Assembly: GCF_014200575.1 (NCBI RefSeq)
Contig: NZ_JACHBZ010000005.1
Location: 1-64,000, forward strand
Length of the DNA: 64,000 bases
Direction: 5' to 3'
Origin: Mucilaginibacter saanensis
Lineage (GTDB): Bacteria; Bacteroidota; Bacteroidia; Sphingobacteriales; Sphingobacteriaceae
The stretch's first letter is position 1. Each line of letters begins with the position of its first letter. The notes beneath the pieces were generated by a model. It made no database searches. It was not told where the DNA came from and saw only the letters and a list, made by a program, of their open reading frames with translations. Of the stretch, positions 43,331 to 51,832 are shown in pieces. Made by a program: the position numbers and the translations under genes.

Positions 43331-43362
43331 TTGTTTATGCTAATAAAATTAGCATAACTTTG
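43331..43362 (+). promoter_or_regulatory. Promoter with 9-bp inverted repeat in the spacer
   Basis: TTG at 43331-43333, then 21 nt, then TAACTTTG at 43355-43362. The spacer holds TATGCTAAT/ATTAGCATA (43336-43356), a 9-bp perfect inverted repeat with a 3-nt centre. A repressor bound here would block the promoter. The gene at 43386 and possibly the divergent 43042-43290 gene are the likely targets. Confidence 0.6.
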
Positions 43363-43385
43363 TATTGTTTAAAATTCAAATCGTT

Positions 43386-43547
43386 ATGAAAGATTTTGAT
43401 TCATTATCAGTAGAAGAAAAAGACCTTTACATCAAGTATATGAGTGAAAAGTCATCTGCTAAATGGCCTAAAGGAAGTGAGATTCCGCTTGCCGATATTG
43501 CAGAGGATTTAACCAAAGAAAGCACTTTTGCAGGGCCAGTTGAGTAA
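43386..43547 (+). CDS. Small phage protein near the integrase
   Basis: 53 residues from ATG 43386 (MKDFDSLSVEEKDLYIKY...); an in-frame start further upstream would precede the -7 box region's end and is disfavoured. Converges on the integrase gene, 13 nt apart. Could be a lysogeny or excision accessory factor, without direct evidence. Confidence 0.5.
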   Translation: MKDFDSLSVEEKDLYIKYMSEKSSAKWPKGSEIPLADIAEDLTKESTFAGPVE

Positions 43548-43560
43548 TTCAGTATAATAT

Positions 43561-44778
43561 TCAACCAAATATATCATCAGCAGCTTGATCTAAGACTTCT
43601 TCCTTCCTGATATCATTCAGGTATTGCTGGTGAACCGCCAGTGAAGAATGTCCTAATAGCTCCATCGTAACCATTGGGTTATTGATCTTGTCGATCGCCA
43701 TGCGGGCAAAAGTATGGCGGGCAATGTGAGATGATAAAGGCTTTTTAATGCCGGCTTTCACAGCTAAAACTCTCAAATTGTTGTTAACTAATGCTGTACA
43801 GGAATGTTTATGCCTAAACTCTTCTTTTCGATTTTCAAATTCTGATTTTTGAGGATCCTCTGTGAATTTAAATAATGGGAATAGTCGATCGTGCTTTCCA
43901 ATGTACCTATTCACTATTACCTGAGCTTTCGGAATGAGCTTTGAATCAACGTTGTTTTTGCCCCCGCTATTTATGGCGCCGTACCTGCCCTCATTAAATT
44001 GATGTGAATAGGCCTTTAAGAGCGATCCTATCCTGCAGCCACGTAAGTATATCTGCATAAAAAATATATCCCTACAAATAAATAATAAGCTATCTGGCTC
44101 CAATTCTAAATTCTCTAAACTCAATAACTCTTCCTTTGTCAGTTTTTGCTTTACAGATTTCTTTGCTGGTATTTTGAAGTCTTTTATATCTTGTCCAATT
44201 CTAAAGTTCGAAAACTTTTCTATAGCGCGTCGAATGGTTTTTAATTTTTTTTGAGCAGTGGATCCTATATTGCCCTTTCGGATCAATTCTGTGCCAGAAT
44301 ACAGGTCATTGGAAAGCATTGCTGCATATTTTTCAAACCAACGTAGGTCAATATCTTTGATATATGTATTAGCCGAATTGAAGTATAATCTCAATTCATT
44401 TGTATAAGAATTTATTCGAGCGTGTGTCATTGGCTTGTTTTCATTTACAAATCGATCAAGTTCCAATTTCATAACATCATCCAGAGTGAGTTCTTTTTTT
44501 ATTTCAAAAAAGGCAGTAGATTGATTCTCTCCATTCAATACTTTTAGTAGCTCCCGTTCATATTCTGCATATTTTTCTGATAGCAGATTATTTATATATG
44601 CCGAATTAGTTACTTTGCTTTTTACTCGCGATGTCTTTTCATCCCAATCTTTTGCATGACAGAAATAAATTCCCTTTCTTTTTTCTTTGCCGTTTAAGTA
44701 AAATTGCAACTGAATAGGATGGGTACCGTCCGCATGGGTCTTACCTTTAAAAAGTCGTAGTTTTAAATTAATGCTCAT
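43561..44778 (-). CDS. int: Tyrosine-type phage integrase
   Basis: 405 residues. Arm-binding domain at about 1-90, core-binding SAM-like domain at about 95-200, catalytic domain at about 215-395. Catalytic residues visible: Arg249 (GCRIGS), His351 and Arg354 (HIARH), His377 (LLGHSSL) and Tyr386 (VHQQY). It belongs to the Bacteroidetes prophage/ICE integrase group. Being at the right end and reading leftward, it marks the prophage edge. It integrates and excises the element at att sites. Confidence 0.95.
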   Translation of the reverse strand: MSINLKLRLFKGKTHADGTHPIQLQFYLNGKEKRKGIYFCHAKDWDEKTSRVKSKVTNSAYINNLLSEKYAEYERELLKVLNGENQSTAFFEIKKELTLDDVMKLELDRFVNENKPMTHARINSYTNELRLYFNSANTYIKDIDLRWFEKYAAMLSNDLYSGTELIRKGNIGSTAQKKLKTIRRAIEKFSNFRIGQDIKDFKIPAKKSVKQKLTKEELLSLENLELEPDSLLFICRDIFFMQIYLRGCRIGSLLKAYSHQFNEGRYGAINSGGKNNVDSKLIPKAQVIVNRYIGKHDRLFPLFKFTEDPQKSEFENRKEEFRHKHSCTALVNNNLRVLAVKAGIKKPLSSHIARHTFARMAIDKINNPMVTMELLGHSSLAVHQQYLNDIRKEEVLDQAADDIFG

Positions 44779-44925
44779 TTATTGACTATTATCGATGTCC
44801 AAATGGTGTCGGAAATTACCAATTTAAATAGATGTAAATATGCTAAAAAAATTAGTAATTATATGAATTTACACCTAAATTGTTAATTTATTATACCACA
44901 TTATATCGTATTAAACCGCTTTATA

Positions 44926-44943
44926 CCCTCTCGTCGGGAGCAC
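44926..44943. other. Candidate right attachment site region
   Basis: CCCTCTCGTCGGGAGCAC is a GC-rich 18-nt island within very AT-rich DNA, 150 nt past the integrase start and just before a terminator. It looks like the 3' end of a structural-RNA-type gene and could be the attR core. Without the left end it cannot be confirmed. Confidence 0.3.
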
Positions 44944-44944
44944 A

Positions 44945-44978
44945 AAAAAGCCTCTAATTTTAAAATTAGGGGCTTTTT
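44945..44978 (+). terminator. Strong bidirectional terminator at the prophage/host junction
   Basis: Stem AAAAAGCCTCTAATT/AATTAGGGGCTTTTT with one wobble and a TTAA-type loop. Very close to the presumed attR, consistent with the original terminator of a host gene disrupted or flanked by integration. Confidence 0.8.
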
Positions 44979-45218
44979 ATTGAAATCATGAGCACTTTGT
45001 GAACGGATTTTATCCTATAGCTTCGTTTAGCTCCTTTTTAGCAGTATAAAACTACTGTTTCTTTTCACCGGTTTCTTTATAGTATCTACTACTGCAGAGA
45101 TAGCAAGAACAAGGAGCAAATCCGGAGCATTATACTGTTATACTACCTAACCCAGTAACAGACGAAACAACTTAATGGTTTAATAATTTATTTAAACCAA
45201 TAACACCTAATAAATAAA

Positions 45219-45629
45219 ATGAAATTCATTAATGAACTTACAATAGATTGGTACGACAATATACTTAAGGCATTTTGTAAAGCAGACAATGATGTTATAT
45301 ACTACTGTTGTTTGTTGGCGCTTGACAAAATTACTGATCAGAAGATATATCTATGTGTAGAAATCAAATACTTGATGGGGTATCAAGAGTTATTGCGAAT
45401 CCTTGAGAAAAACTCTTTTAAAGAACATTGGCATGAATTACGTTATCTGATTAAGATAAAGAATCAAAATCAATCATATTTAATACGAGCAAAAGATTTG
45501 CGTATAGATGAAGTAAAATTGATAGACTACAAAACCAATTACGGATGGCCGGAAGAAATCTTATTTGGTGAATATCCGGAAGTTTTGGATGTTGCAGCTG
45601 AAGTTGATCAGTGGTGGAAATATCAGTAA
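45219..45629 (+). CDS. Orphan ORF at the prophage/host junction
   Basis: 136 residues, soluble, acidic at the C-terminus (EILFGEYPEVLDVAAEVDQWWKYQ). No family recognised. 240 nt of AT-rich DNA without other features precede it. Could be host accessory or phage-derived. Confidence 0.55.
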   Translation: MKFINELTIDWYDNILKAFCKADNDVIYYCCLLALDKITDQKIYLCVEIKYLMGYQELLRILEKNSFKEHWHELRYLIKIKNQNQSYLIRAKDLRIDEVKLIDYKTNYGWPEEILFGEYPEVLDVAAEVDQWWKYQ

Positions 45630-45715
45630 TATTACACTTAAGTGATTATTTAAAATGTAATTATCTGGAAAATAATTACGTGTATTGAAGCTGTTGTTAG
45701 TTTAAACGTTGGGCT

Positions 45716-45904
45716 TTACTTTTTATAAGCTAACTTTGTTTTAGCATGTTGTAGGAGGTCATCTATGGCGTACATGATATGCTCTCTGTCTTCGTTTGGT
45801 AGCTGCTGGATAGAGAGCTCCTTATCTAATAGGACTTGATCTATCTGCTTATCAGCCTTACCTACCAGATAGTCTAATGATACACTTAAGGCATCAGCAA
45901 CCTT
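45716..45904 (-). pseudogene. Remnant of an XRE-family regulator
   Basis: Reading leftward the frame gives KVADALSVSLDYLVGKADK...LPNEDREHIMYAIDDLL, the end of an XRE HTH domain plus its usual C-terminal helix. The upstream part (EAILSVEVA-like) continues only in another frame, consistent with a one-base deletion near 45908, and a stop lies further upstream. No start or complete HTH remains. Confidence 0.65.
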
Positions 45905-46104
45905 CGTGCAACCTCCACAGAGAGAATGGCCTCATCTCAATTAGGTTAAATTCAATTTCAGGGCAACGAAACATGGTTCGAGCTTTTCTATAGTTTTTAG
46001 CATGGATTTAGAATATATGTCATTGGAATCACTTTAATAGTGATTTTTCAGTTCGAGCCTCCTCCGGTTTTTCTTTATAACCCTTTGCAGGTAAAACGGA
46101 CGAT

Positions 46105-46953
46105 TTAATAACTATTAAGTATCGACAATTTTTCTTCAAATTCGCCCAATAGTAGTTCTCCACTTGCAAAACTGATCTCTAATAAGGCTGTCTTTTCGAT
46201 TTTTGCCAATGGTCTATTCTCTATAATATTTACCATTTCTTTTTCACCTGCAAGCGGCGCCAAAACACTTTTCTTTTTAAGGAACGATTCGAAATACCGG
46301 ATTCCAAACTTGCGCTGTGATATTGCGTCGAAATGTAATCCATCTGCGTTAGCCGTCAAGCCTGCTGCCGTTACGTAATAGCAATCGGCTTTCGTTTCTG
46401 CGAATTTCTGAAGTGCCTGGTTTACCTCGTTGTACTCTGTAAAATATTTACCATACCTGCCGCCGCTTAAAAAATCACCGATACCGCCTGCAATAAAAGG
46501 AATGTCCGGGGCGGCCAGCTCACGTCTGAAAGCATCAACGATAACATTCAGCTTATCGTAATAAAGAGCGGATAATCCTCCAAAACTGTCATTTTCTCCC
46601 TGGTGCCATAAGATTCCGCTTAGCTTACTGGTCCGCTGTGCCAGTTTTGCCTGGAATACGGCACTCTCAAAAAGTACGCCTCCAACTTCCCAGTCATTCA
46701 GGCTGGTGCCTCCATCTGCACATGGAATTAGGCCGATCTGATCCTGCCCGTTTTTTAATCTCCAGGCCCCCGCGAAAGACGCGGCTAATCCTATACCGGA
46801 AGTCGGCCTGTCAAAGTTTATCGGTTCTATCATCGTTTGCCAGCGGCCGTTCACCAGCATTTTGATATGTTCGTCGTAGATTTGTTTAACATCTTTCAGG
46901 TATCCGCGCCCGGCCATATTTGACTGCCCTGCCATCAAAAAAGAATGTATCAT
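46105..46953 (-). CDS. Sialate O-acetylesterase-like SGNH hydrolase (SASA domain)
   Basis: 282 residues without a signal peptide. GQSNMAG with Ser11, GGTSLNDW, WHQGEND (116-122) and DGLHFD with Asp204/His207 mark the SASA/CE6 esterase family, which removes acetyl groups from sugars. Downstream of and co-oriented with a TetR gene (35-nt gap), so probably regulated by it. Confidence 0.88.
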   Translation of the reverse strand: MIHSFLMAGQSNMAGRGYLKDVKQIYDEHIKMLVNGRWQTMIEPINFDRPTSGIGLAASFAGAWRLKNGQDQIGLIPCADGGTSLNDWEVGGVLFESAVFQAKLAQRTSKLSGILWHQGENDSFGGLSALYYDKLNVIVDAFRRELAAPDIPFIAGGIGDFLSGGRYGKYFTEYNEVNQALQKFAETKADCYYVTAAGLTANADGLHFDAISQRKFGIRYFESFLKKKSVLAPLAGEKEMVNIIENRPLAKIEKTALLEISFASGELLLGEFEEKLSILNSY

Positions 46954-46988
46954 GTAATTTTATTTATTCGGTTTGTAATTGAATAGGG

Positions 46989-47600
46989 TTAGTTTTTTAG
47001 TGCCTTTACTACACGTTTAAAAGCGGCCCACACCAATTCTTCGCTGATCTGGAACGGAACACCGGTTATACTACGTTCCTGTTGGTGAAAGCGCATCAAG
47101 GTATATAATGGACCAAAAGCAATTGACCAGTAAACTTCGACTGGCAGGTTGTCCATCTCTCCGCGCTTTACACTATTACTGATGAATTTTCCCATGTGAT
47201 CTTTAAATTTATTCAGGAAGGGGTTTGTATTGCTTGTGAACATCTCCAGGAATTGTTGATGGTAACTTGAGCTGCTTATCTGATCAAAGAATTGTCCCAG
47301 CAAGGGGTTCTCCATCATATAATCAAATCTGTTTCGCCATTGGGTTCGCAACCCTTCTTCCAGTGCAGCCTCGGGATCGAAATCTTTATTCATCGCCTCT
47401 TCCATTCTCGCCCCCTCTTCCAATACGATCTTCAGAATAAGATCATCTTTGTCTTTAAAGTATACATAAGGTGTACCTACGGAGATACCGCAAGCTTTAG
47501 CTAATTTGTTGATCGTAAAGCCTTCTAAACCTTGTTTTACAATGGTCTCTATAGCTTTCTGCCTTATTAACTGCTCTTTATTACTATCCCTTGTACGCAT
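46989..47600 (-). CDS. TetR-family transcriptional regulator
   Basis: 203 residues from ATG 47600; an ATG five codons upstream is possible. Residues about 8-55 contain the TetR HTH (ETIVKQGLEGFTINKLAKACGISVGTPYVYFKDKDDL). The ligand domain is typical helical. It likely controls itself and the SASA esterase downstream in the same direction. Confidence 0.9.
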   Translation of the reverse strand: MRTRDSNKEQLIRQKAIETIVKQGLEGFTINKLAKACGISVGTPYVYFKDKDDLILKIVLEEGARMEEAMNKDFDPEAALEEGLRTQWRNRFDYMMENPLLGQFFDQISSSSYHQQFLEMFTSNTNPFLNKFKDHMGKFISNSVKRGEMDNLPVEVYWSIAFGPLYTLMRFHQQERSITGVPFQISEELVWAAFKRVVKALKN

Positions 47601-47623
47601 AACTAAAATGAACATCTAAATTA

Positions 47624-47637
47624 AATGATTATTCATT
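47624..47637. promoter_or_regulatory. Possible TetR operator
   Basis: AATGA-TTAT-TCATT, followed by another TCAT, lies 24 nt upstream of the TetR start, where autoregulatory sites usually are. The remaining gap to 47936 holds a weak AAAAAAGC/GCTTTTTT hairpin near 47742-47788 and nothing else that I can support. Confidence 0.35.
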
Positions 47638-47936
47638 CATTTTAGAATTTATTTCTATTTATTTTATTTGACGTCTTATAATATACAAGAATAGACAGCC
47701 TATTTGAAGCGATCTCTATTAAGTGCTATGGCAAGTTATAAGGTAAAAAAGCTACCGCTGGCTGCTTAATTAATTTAGGGGGGCTTTTTTGTTTCTATGA
47801 GTATTTAAACTTGCTGATTGTCAGGTGTTTTGTTGGTGGATGATCATAATTATGTATATGATAATTTTATTGAAAATATTACATAAAAAATTAGTAAATT
47901 GATAACACCAAACAGCTCCTAAATTGTCATACTAAT

Positions 47937-48179
47937 ATGGAAGCGCTAATTACTTATATGTTCCAGTTAACGCTGGCTTTTATGGTTATACAGGTATGTA
48001 TACCTATAGTGATCATTGCTAAAAGCAAGTATAAAGGCAACAAAACCAAATATAATGTGAGAGATATTGACCGGAAATATATTGAGGTGGATGAGATAGA
48101 TCATCAGCATTTTCTGCATGAAATAGACGAAGTTTTAAACGTTAATCATATATCCCATTATGATGACCGGGTACTGTAA
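47937..48179 (+). CDS. Small single-span membrane protein
   Basis: 80 residues. One helix (about 5-27, ITYMFQLTLAFMVIQVCIPIVII) followed by a basic then acidic cytoplasmic tail (KSKYKGNKTKYNVRDIDRKYIEVDEIDHQHF). No family recognised. Confidence 0.6.
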   Translation: MEALITYMFQLTLAFMVIQVCIPIVIIAKSKYKGNKTKYNVRDIDRKYIEVDEIDHQHFLHEIDEVLNVNHISHYDDRVL

Positions 48180-48371
48180 CCCCAAGGAAATCAGTTAATC
48201 GGCCAGTTTTTTCTCTACCCCTGCCCGCAAAGTTTTCCTCTCGTTGCCTATTCAAGCAATCACTTAGCAGGCTGCATCAAACCCGGATTGCGCTTAAATA
48301 TCCATTTTTAATAAAAATTTTTATTGAAAGTAATTTATTTACCTTCGCCGAAATTTAATCCTGTATTTGTT

Positions 48372-48836
48372 ATGAAAAAAATCTACAATTTATTACTTAT
48401 CACCTTGTTAATTGTTGGCATATCAGCATGTAAAAAAGACAGTACCGAAACTACCAACAAGAAGAAAATTGTTGGTAAGTGGTATGTTAATACCATTAAA
48501 ACAACCACCTTTAAAAACAACGCGTTGCTATCAAAAGATACAACTACCTACACTGATAAAAGTGCTTATATCCAGTTTAATAGTGATGCTACCGGTCGTA
48601 CCCAGGATGGACCATTTGGTTACAATTTTAGCTATTCAATTAACGGGGAGAATGTTACCCTTACTAATGTTAAAATTGATGGAAATGCAAACGGGACCAT
48701 TGACGTCGATGATGTTCCATCAACGTTGAGTATTACTGCAATTACATCAACGAGCTTAAACTTGCATGAAGAAACATCATACAAAATTTTAACCGATACA
48801 TACCAGCAGAATGATGATACCTACTTATCCAAATAA
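48372..48836 (+). CDS. Lipocalin-like lipoprotein
   Basis: 154 residues from ATG 48372. Lipobox ISAC at Cys20, then KKKIVGKWYVN and a beta-rich domain (SAYIQFNSDATGRTQDG, FSYSINGENVTLTNV) typical of the lipocalin-like families (DUF4923/lipocalin_4 type) common in Bacteroidetes. Outer-membrane-associated, function unknown. A TTACCTTCG box near 48340 may be its promoter. Confidence 0.8.
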   Translation: MKKIYNLLLITLLIVGISACKKDSTETTNKKKIVGKWYVNTIKTTTFKNNALLSKDTTTYTDKSAYIQFNSDATGRTQDGPFGYNFSYSINGENVTLTNVKIDGNANGTIDVDDVPSTLSITAITSTSLNLHEETSYKILTDTYQQNDDTYLSK

Positions 48837-48856
48837 ATTAAGCTGGTGATATTCAT

Positions 48857-48890
48857 AAAAAAAGGAGCGTCTGAAGGCGCTCCTTTTTTT
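48857..48890 (+). terminator. Strong rho-independent terminator
   Basis: GGAGCG/CGCTCC stem flanked by seven A and seven T residues, 8-nt loop. Serves the lipoprotein gene and, in reverse, the converging phosphodiesterase gene. Confidence 0.92.
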
Positions 48891-48919
48891 ATACCCTGCA
48901 ATATGAGGCGGTGCTTTCT

Positions 48920-49813
48920 TTACTTTTGCTGATAGCTGCCAAACAGTTTTACCAACCTGTCAGGATAATCAGATATTAATCCATCTACACCAAGGACGGC
49001 AAGGGCTTTCATATCGGCTTCGTTATTTACTGTCCATGGTAAAACTTTAACGCGGTTTTTGTGAGCGGCTTTTACCATGGCCTCATTAACAATTTTAAAC
49101 TCGGGACTGAGGATGGTTGGCGTAAAGCCTAAAGTTTTAATGTTATCTTCATAACTACCGGTCTGGGTTAAAAAGGCTGTTTTCATTTTGGGCCATTGCT
49201 GATGTAATACCTGGAGTGTTCGCGGATCAAACGATTGAATAATTACCCTGTCAGTTATTTTCTTTTCGGTAATAACCTCCATCAGCAGTTTTACAAATAC
49301 ATCAGGTACAGGGTTTAAAATATTATCTCCCTCCGGTTGACTTTTGGTTTCCATGTTATAGTAAACCGGTTTCAGGTGATTTTCCTTTACGTAATTCTCT
49401 ACACTATCAATCAAATCAGCCAGTAACGGTTTATAGGTTTTTACCTGTTTTTGATCGGGGAAATTAGGGTGCTGCTTAACGCCTTCCTGAAAGCGGCGTA
49501 TGCTGTCATAAGGCATTTTATATAGTACGTATTCTTTTTCTTCGGCCTTGCTGATCTCCGAACCATCAGGCTTCAGCATAATAATCGATGACATGAAGGG
49601 ATCATGAGATACCATAACCTTACCGTCTGCCGTAATGTGACAGTCCAGCTCAAGGGTTTGCGCTCCCAAACGCACGCCATTGAGCATTGCCGGAATGGTG
49701 TTTTCTGGCATTAAGGCCCGGCCGCCCCGGTGAGCCTCGGTATCAAATTTCTGTTGGGCCTTAAGCGTTAAAAAGCTGCTGCAGCCAATAAGCAATGTTG
49801 CTAAATGCTTCAT
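48920..49813 (-). CDS. Periplasmic glycerophosphodiester phosphodiesterase family protein
   Basis: 297 residues from ATG 49813, chosen because it begins a clean signal peptide (MKHLATLLIGCSSFLTLKA); a start 15 codons upstream adds a non-signal leader. Catalytic pattern is present: His28 Arg29, Glu55 and Asp57 in ELDCH, His70 in SHDP. It hydrolyses glycerophosphodiesters to glycerol 3-phosphate and alcohols. Confidence 0.9.
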   Translation of the reverse strand: MKHLATLLIGCSSFLTLKAQQKFDTEAHRGGRALMPENTIPAMLNGVRLGAQTLELDCHITADGKVMVSHDPFMSSIIMLKPDGSEISKAEEKEYVLYKMPYDSIRRFQEGVKQHPNFPDQKQVKTYKPLLADLIDSVENYVKENHLKPVYYNMETKSQPEGDNILNPVPDVFVKLLMEVITEKKITDRVIIQSFDPRTLQVLHQQWPKMKTAFLTQTGSYEDNIKTLGFTPTILSPEFKIVNEAMVKAAHKNRVKVLPWTVNNEADMKALAVLGVDGLISDYPDRLVKLFGSYQQK

Positions 49814-49924
49814 TTTGATGATTGGATTAGTATGTAACATCAGGCCAATGTTACTCATTTAATATAAATGTTGTGTATATAACAAGTTAAATTGCAATAA
49901 GTGTTGTAATGGGGCTTAAAAAAT

Positions 49925-49957
49925 AATAGGGCTTACTTATTTAAAGTAAACCCTATT
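49925..49957 (-). terminator. Terminator of the NTF2-like gene
   Basis: AATAGGG-C-TTACTT/AAGTAA-A-CCCTATT with a short AT loop and one internal mismatch, followed on the minus strand by a T-rich stretch. Lies 22 nt past the end of the leftward NTF2-like gene. Confidence 0.7.
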
Positions 49958-49978
49958 TAATATTATGCTGAAAATAGC

Positions 49979-50437
49979 TTACGGAACTTTTACGGCCTGG
50001 CGTGCAAGTAGCTGCCATTGGGTTTTGTTTTTAACCCATACCAGCAATATGCCCAGTTTTACAGTGCCAGGGCCTTTGCCTTTATCATTGCTTGCACCTG
50101 AAAGTATATGACGTACAATGGCTGTATTGCCTACTATCTTAATACTTTGTTCGGTAAGATCAATGGATACAAAATCTGAGGCACCGGTAGCCAGATCGCT
50201 TATAAATTCTTTTTTTGTTTGCAGTTTGCCGCTTGAATGGCCGTAGCTTAAATCGGCTAAGGTTAATTTATCAAGTGTAACTGTATCGGCATCAACCATT
50301 GCTTTACGCAGTTGTTCAACCGCGTTGGTAACTTCAGTCATTGATTTTGAATTTTGGGCAAAGGACTTTTGTATGTTAATTACAATCAGCGCCGAAAAAA
50401 GGCACACGAGGGTTTTAAATAAAAAAGGTTTTTTCAT
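49979..50437 (-). CDS. Secreted NTF2-like (DUF4440) protein
   Basis: 152 residues. Signal peptide 1-27 (MKKPFLFKTLVCLFSALIVINI...FAQ), then a SnoaL/NTF2-type fold: VEQLRKAMVDADTVTLDKLTLADLSYGHSSG and GNTAIVRHI... ILLVWVKNKTQWQLLARQA. Ligand unknown; family members bind small molecules or are enzymes. Confidence 0.8.
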   Translation of the reverse strand: MKKPFLFKTLVCLFSALIVINIQKSFAQNSKSMTEVTNAVEQLRKAMVDADTVTLDKLTLADLSYGHSSGKLQTKKEFISDLATGASDFVSIDLTEQSIKIVGNTAIVRHILSGASNDKGKGPGTVKLGILLVWVKNKTQWQLLARQAVKVP

Positions 50438-50474
50438 ACCGGTTAATCAAATTAGGTTTTTAATACAGCGGGCA

Positions 50475-51578
50475 TTAAACGTTAAACCTGAAATGCATAA
50501 TGTCGCCATCCTGCACAATATAGGTTTTTCCTTCAACAGACAGCTTACCGTTTTCCTTTATTACCGCTTCTGATCCATTAAATTTAACAAAATCCTCATA
50601 TTTAATAACCTCTGCGCGTATAAATCCCTTTTCAAAATCGGTATGGATCACGCCAGCAGCCTGTGGTGCGGTAAAGCCCTGGGTAATTGTCCAGGCACGT
50701 ACTTCCTGCACGCCTGCGGTAAAGTAAGTAGCTAAGTTAAGCAAGCGGTAGGCTGCTTTAATCAGCTTATTTACGCCTGATTCTGCAAGGCCAAGGTCAT
50801 CCAAAAACATCTGGCGTTCCTCGTAAGTTTCCATTTGCGCAATTTCTGATTCTATCTGTGCCGATATGATCAGTACTTCTGCATTCTCGTCTTTTACCGC
50901 TTCTCTTACCTTTTCAACATAGGCATTGCCGGTACTTACTGAGGCTTCGTCAACATTGCAAACGTACATTACCGGTTTTTCGGTAAGCAGCCAAAGATCG
51001 GCAGCATATTCCTTATCCTCTTCGGCAACAGGCGCAGTACGGGCCGATTTACCGGTAAGCAAATGGTTTTTATAAACGGTTAATACGTCGTAGGTTTTCT
51101 TAGCTTCTTTATCGCCACCGGTTTTGGCCATTTTTTCAACCTTCTGGATCTTTTTTTCAATTGATTCCAAGTCTTTCAGCTGCAATTCTGTATCAATGAT
51201 CTCTTTATCCCTGATAGGGTCAACAGAGCCGTCAACGTGTATCACGTTATCATTATCAAAACAACGCAGTACGTGTATAATGGCATTTGTAGCACGTATA
51301 TTACCTAAAAACTGGTTACCTAAACCCTCGCCCTTACTGGCGCCTTTAACCAGCCCGGCTATATCAACAATTTCAATAACGTTTGGTACTATACTTTTGG
51401 GTTGTACTATTTCGGTAAGCTTGGTTAAGCGTTCATCCGGTACGGTAATTACGCCCACATTGGGCTCTATAGTACAAAACGGAAAGTTAGCCGCCTGCGC
51501 CTTAGCATTTGATAAGCAATTAAAAAGTGTTGATTTTCCCACATTTGGTAAACCCACAATACCACATTGTAAACCCAT
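50475..51578 (-). CDS. ychF: Ribosome-binding GTPase/ATPase YchF (Obg family)
   Basis: 367 residues, usual length. G1 GLPNVGKST (9-17), G3 DIAGLVKGASKGEGLGN, NVDE-type G4 region (YVCNVDEAS), and a C-terminal TGS domain (RAWTITQGFTAPQAAGVIHTDFEKGF, then DIMHFRFNV at the end). YchF binds ATP better than GTP and associates with ribosomes in stress responses. Single-copy housekeeping gene. Confidence 0.97.
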   Translation of the reverse strand: MGLQCGIVGLPNVGKSTLFNCLSNAKAQAANFPFCTIEPNVGVITVPDERLTKLTEIVQPKSIVPNVIEIVDIAGLVKGASKGEGLGNQFLGNIRATNAIIHVLRCFDNDNVIHVDGSVDPIRDKEIIDTELQLKDLESIEKKIQKVEKMAKTGGDKEAKKTYDVLTVYKNHLLTGKSARTAPVAEEDKEYAADLWLLTEKPVMYVCNVDEASVSTGNAYVEKVREAVKDENAEVLIISAQIESEIAQMETYEERQMFLDDLGLAESGVNKLIKAAYRLLNLATYFTAGVQEVRAWTITQGFTAPQAAGVIHTDFEKGFIRAEVIKYEDFVKFNGSEAVIKENGKLSVEGKTYIVQDGDIMHFRFNV

Positions 51579-51832
51579 TTTTTATAAAACTCTAAATTTA
51601 TAAATACTAAACTCTAAATACTAAAACTCAACTTATAAAGGTGTAAAGCCTTGTAATTGAACTTTAAACAATAGTCAATGTCTTCATGATCACTGACTAA
51701 ATGATAATTTAAAATTTGCGCAAAGATAACAGAAATATTTGCCTTATAATTTGAAAAAATAAACGACTTTTGCCCTCGTCAAAATAAGACGAACAGGTTA
51801 ATAATAAGATGTAAAAACGAGGGGGAGCTTTT

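Noticed and set aside
43561..44778. Integrative conjugative element in place of a phage
   Set aside because: The PcfJ/PcfK pair hints at conjugation, but no relaxase or Tra genes are present and a full set of head, tail and lysis genes is.
51579..51832. ACTCTAAAT microrepeats and TTTGCGCAAA palindrome between ychF and mgtE
   Set aside because: Short and low-complexity; I see no gene or strong regulatory context beyond a normal divergent promoter region.
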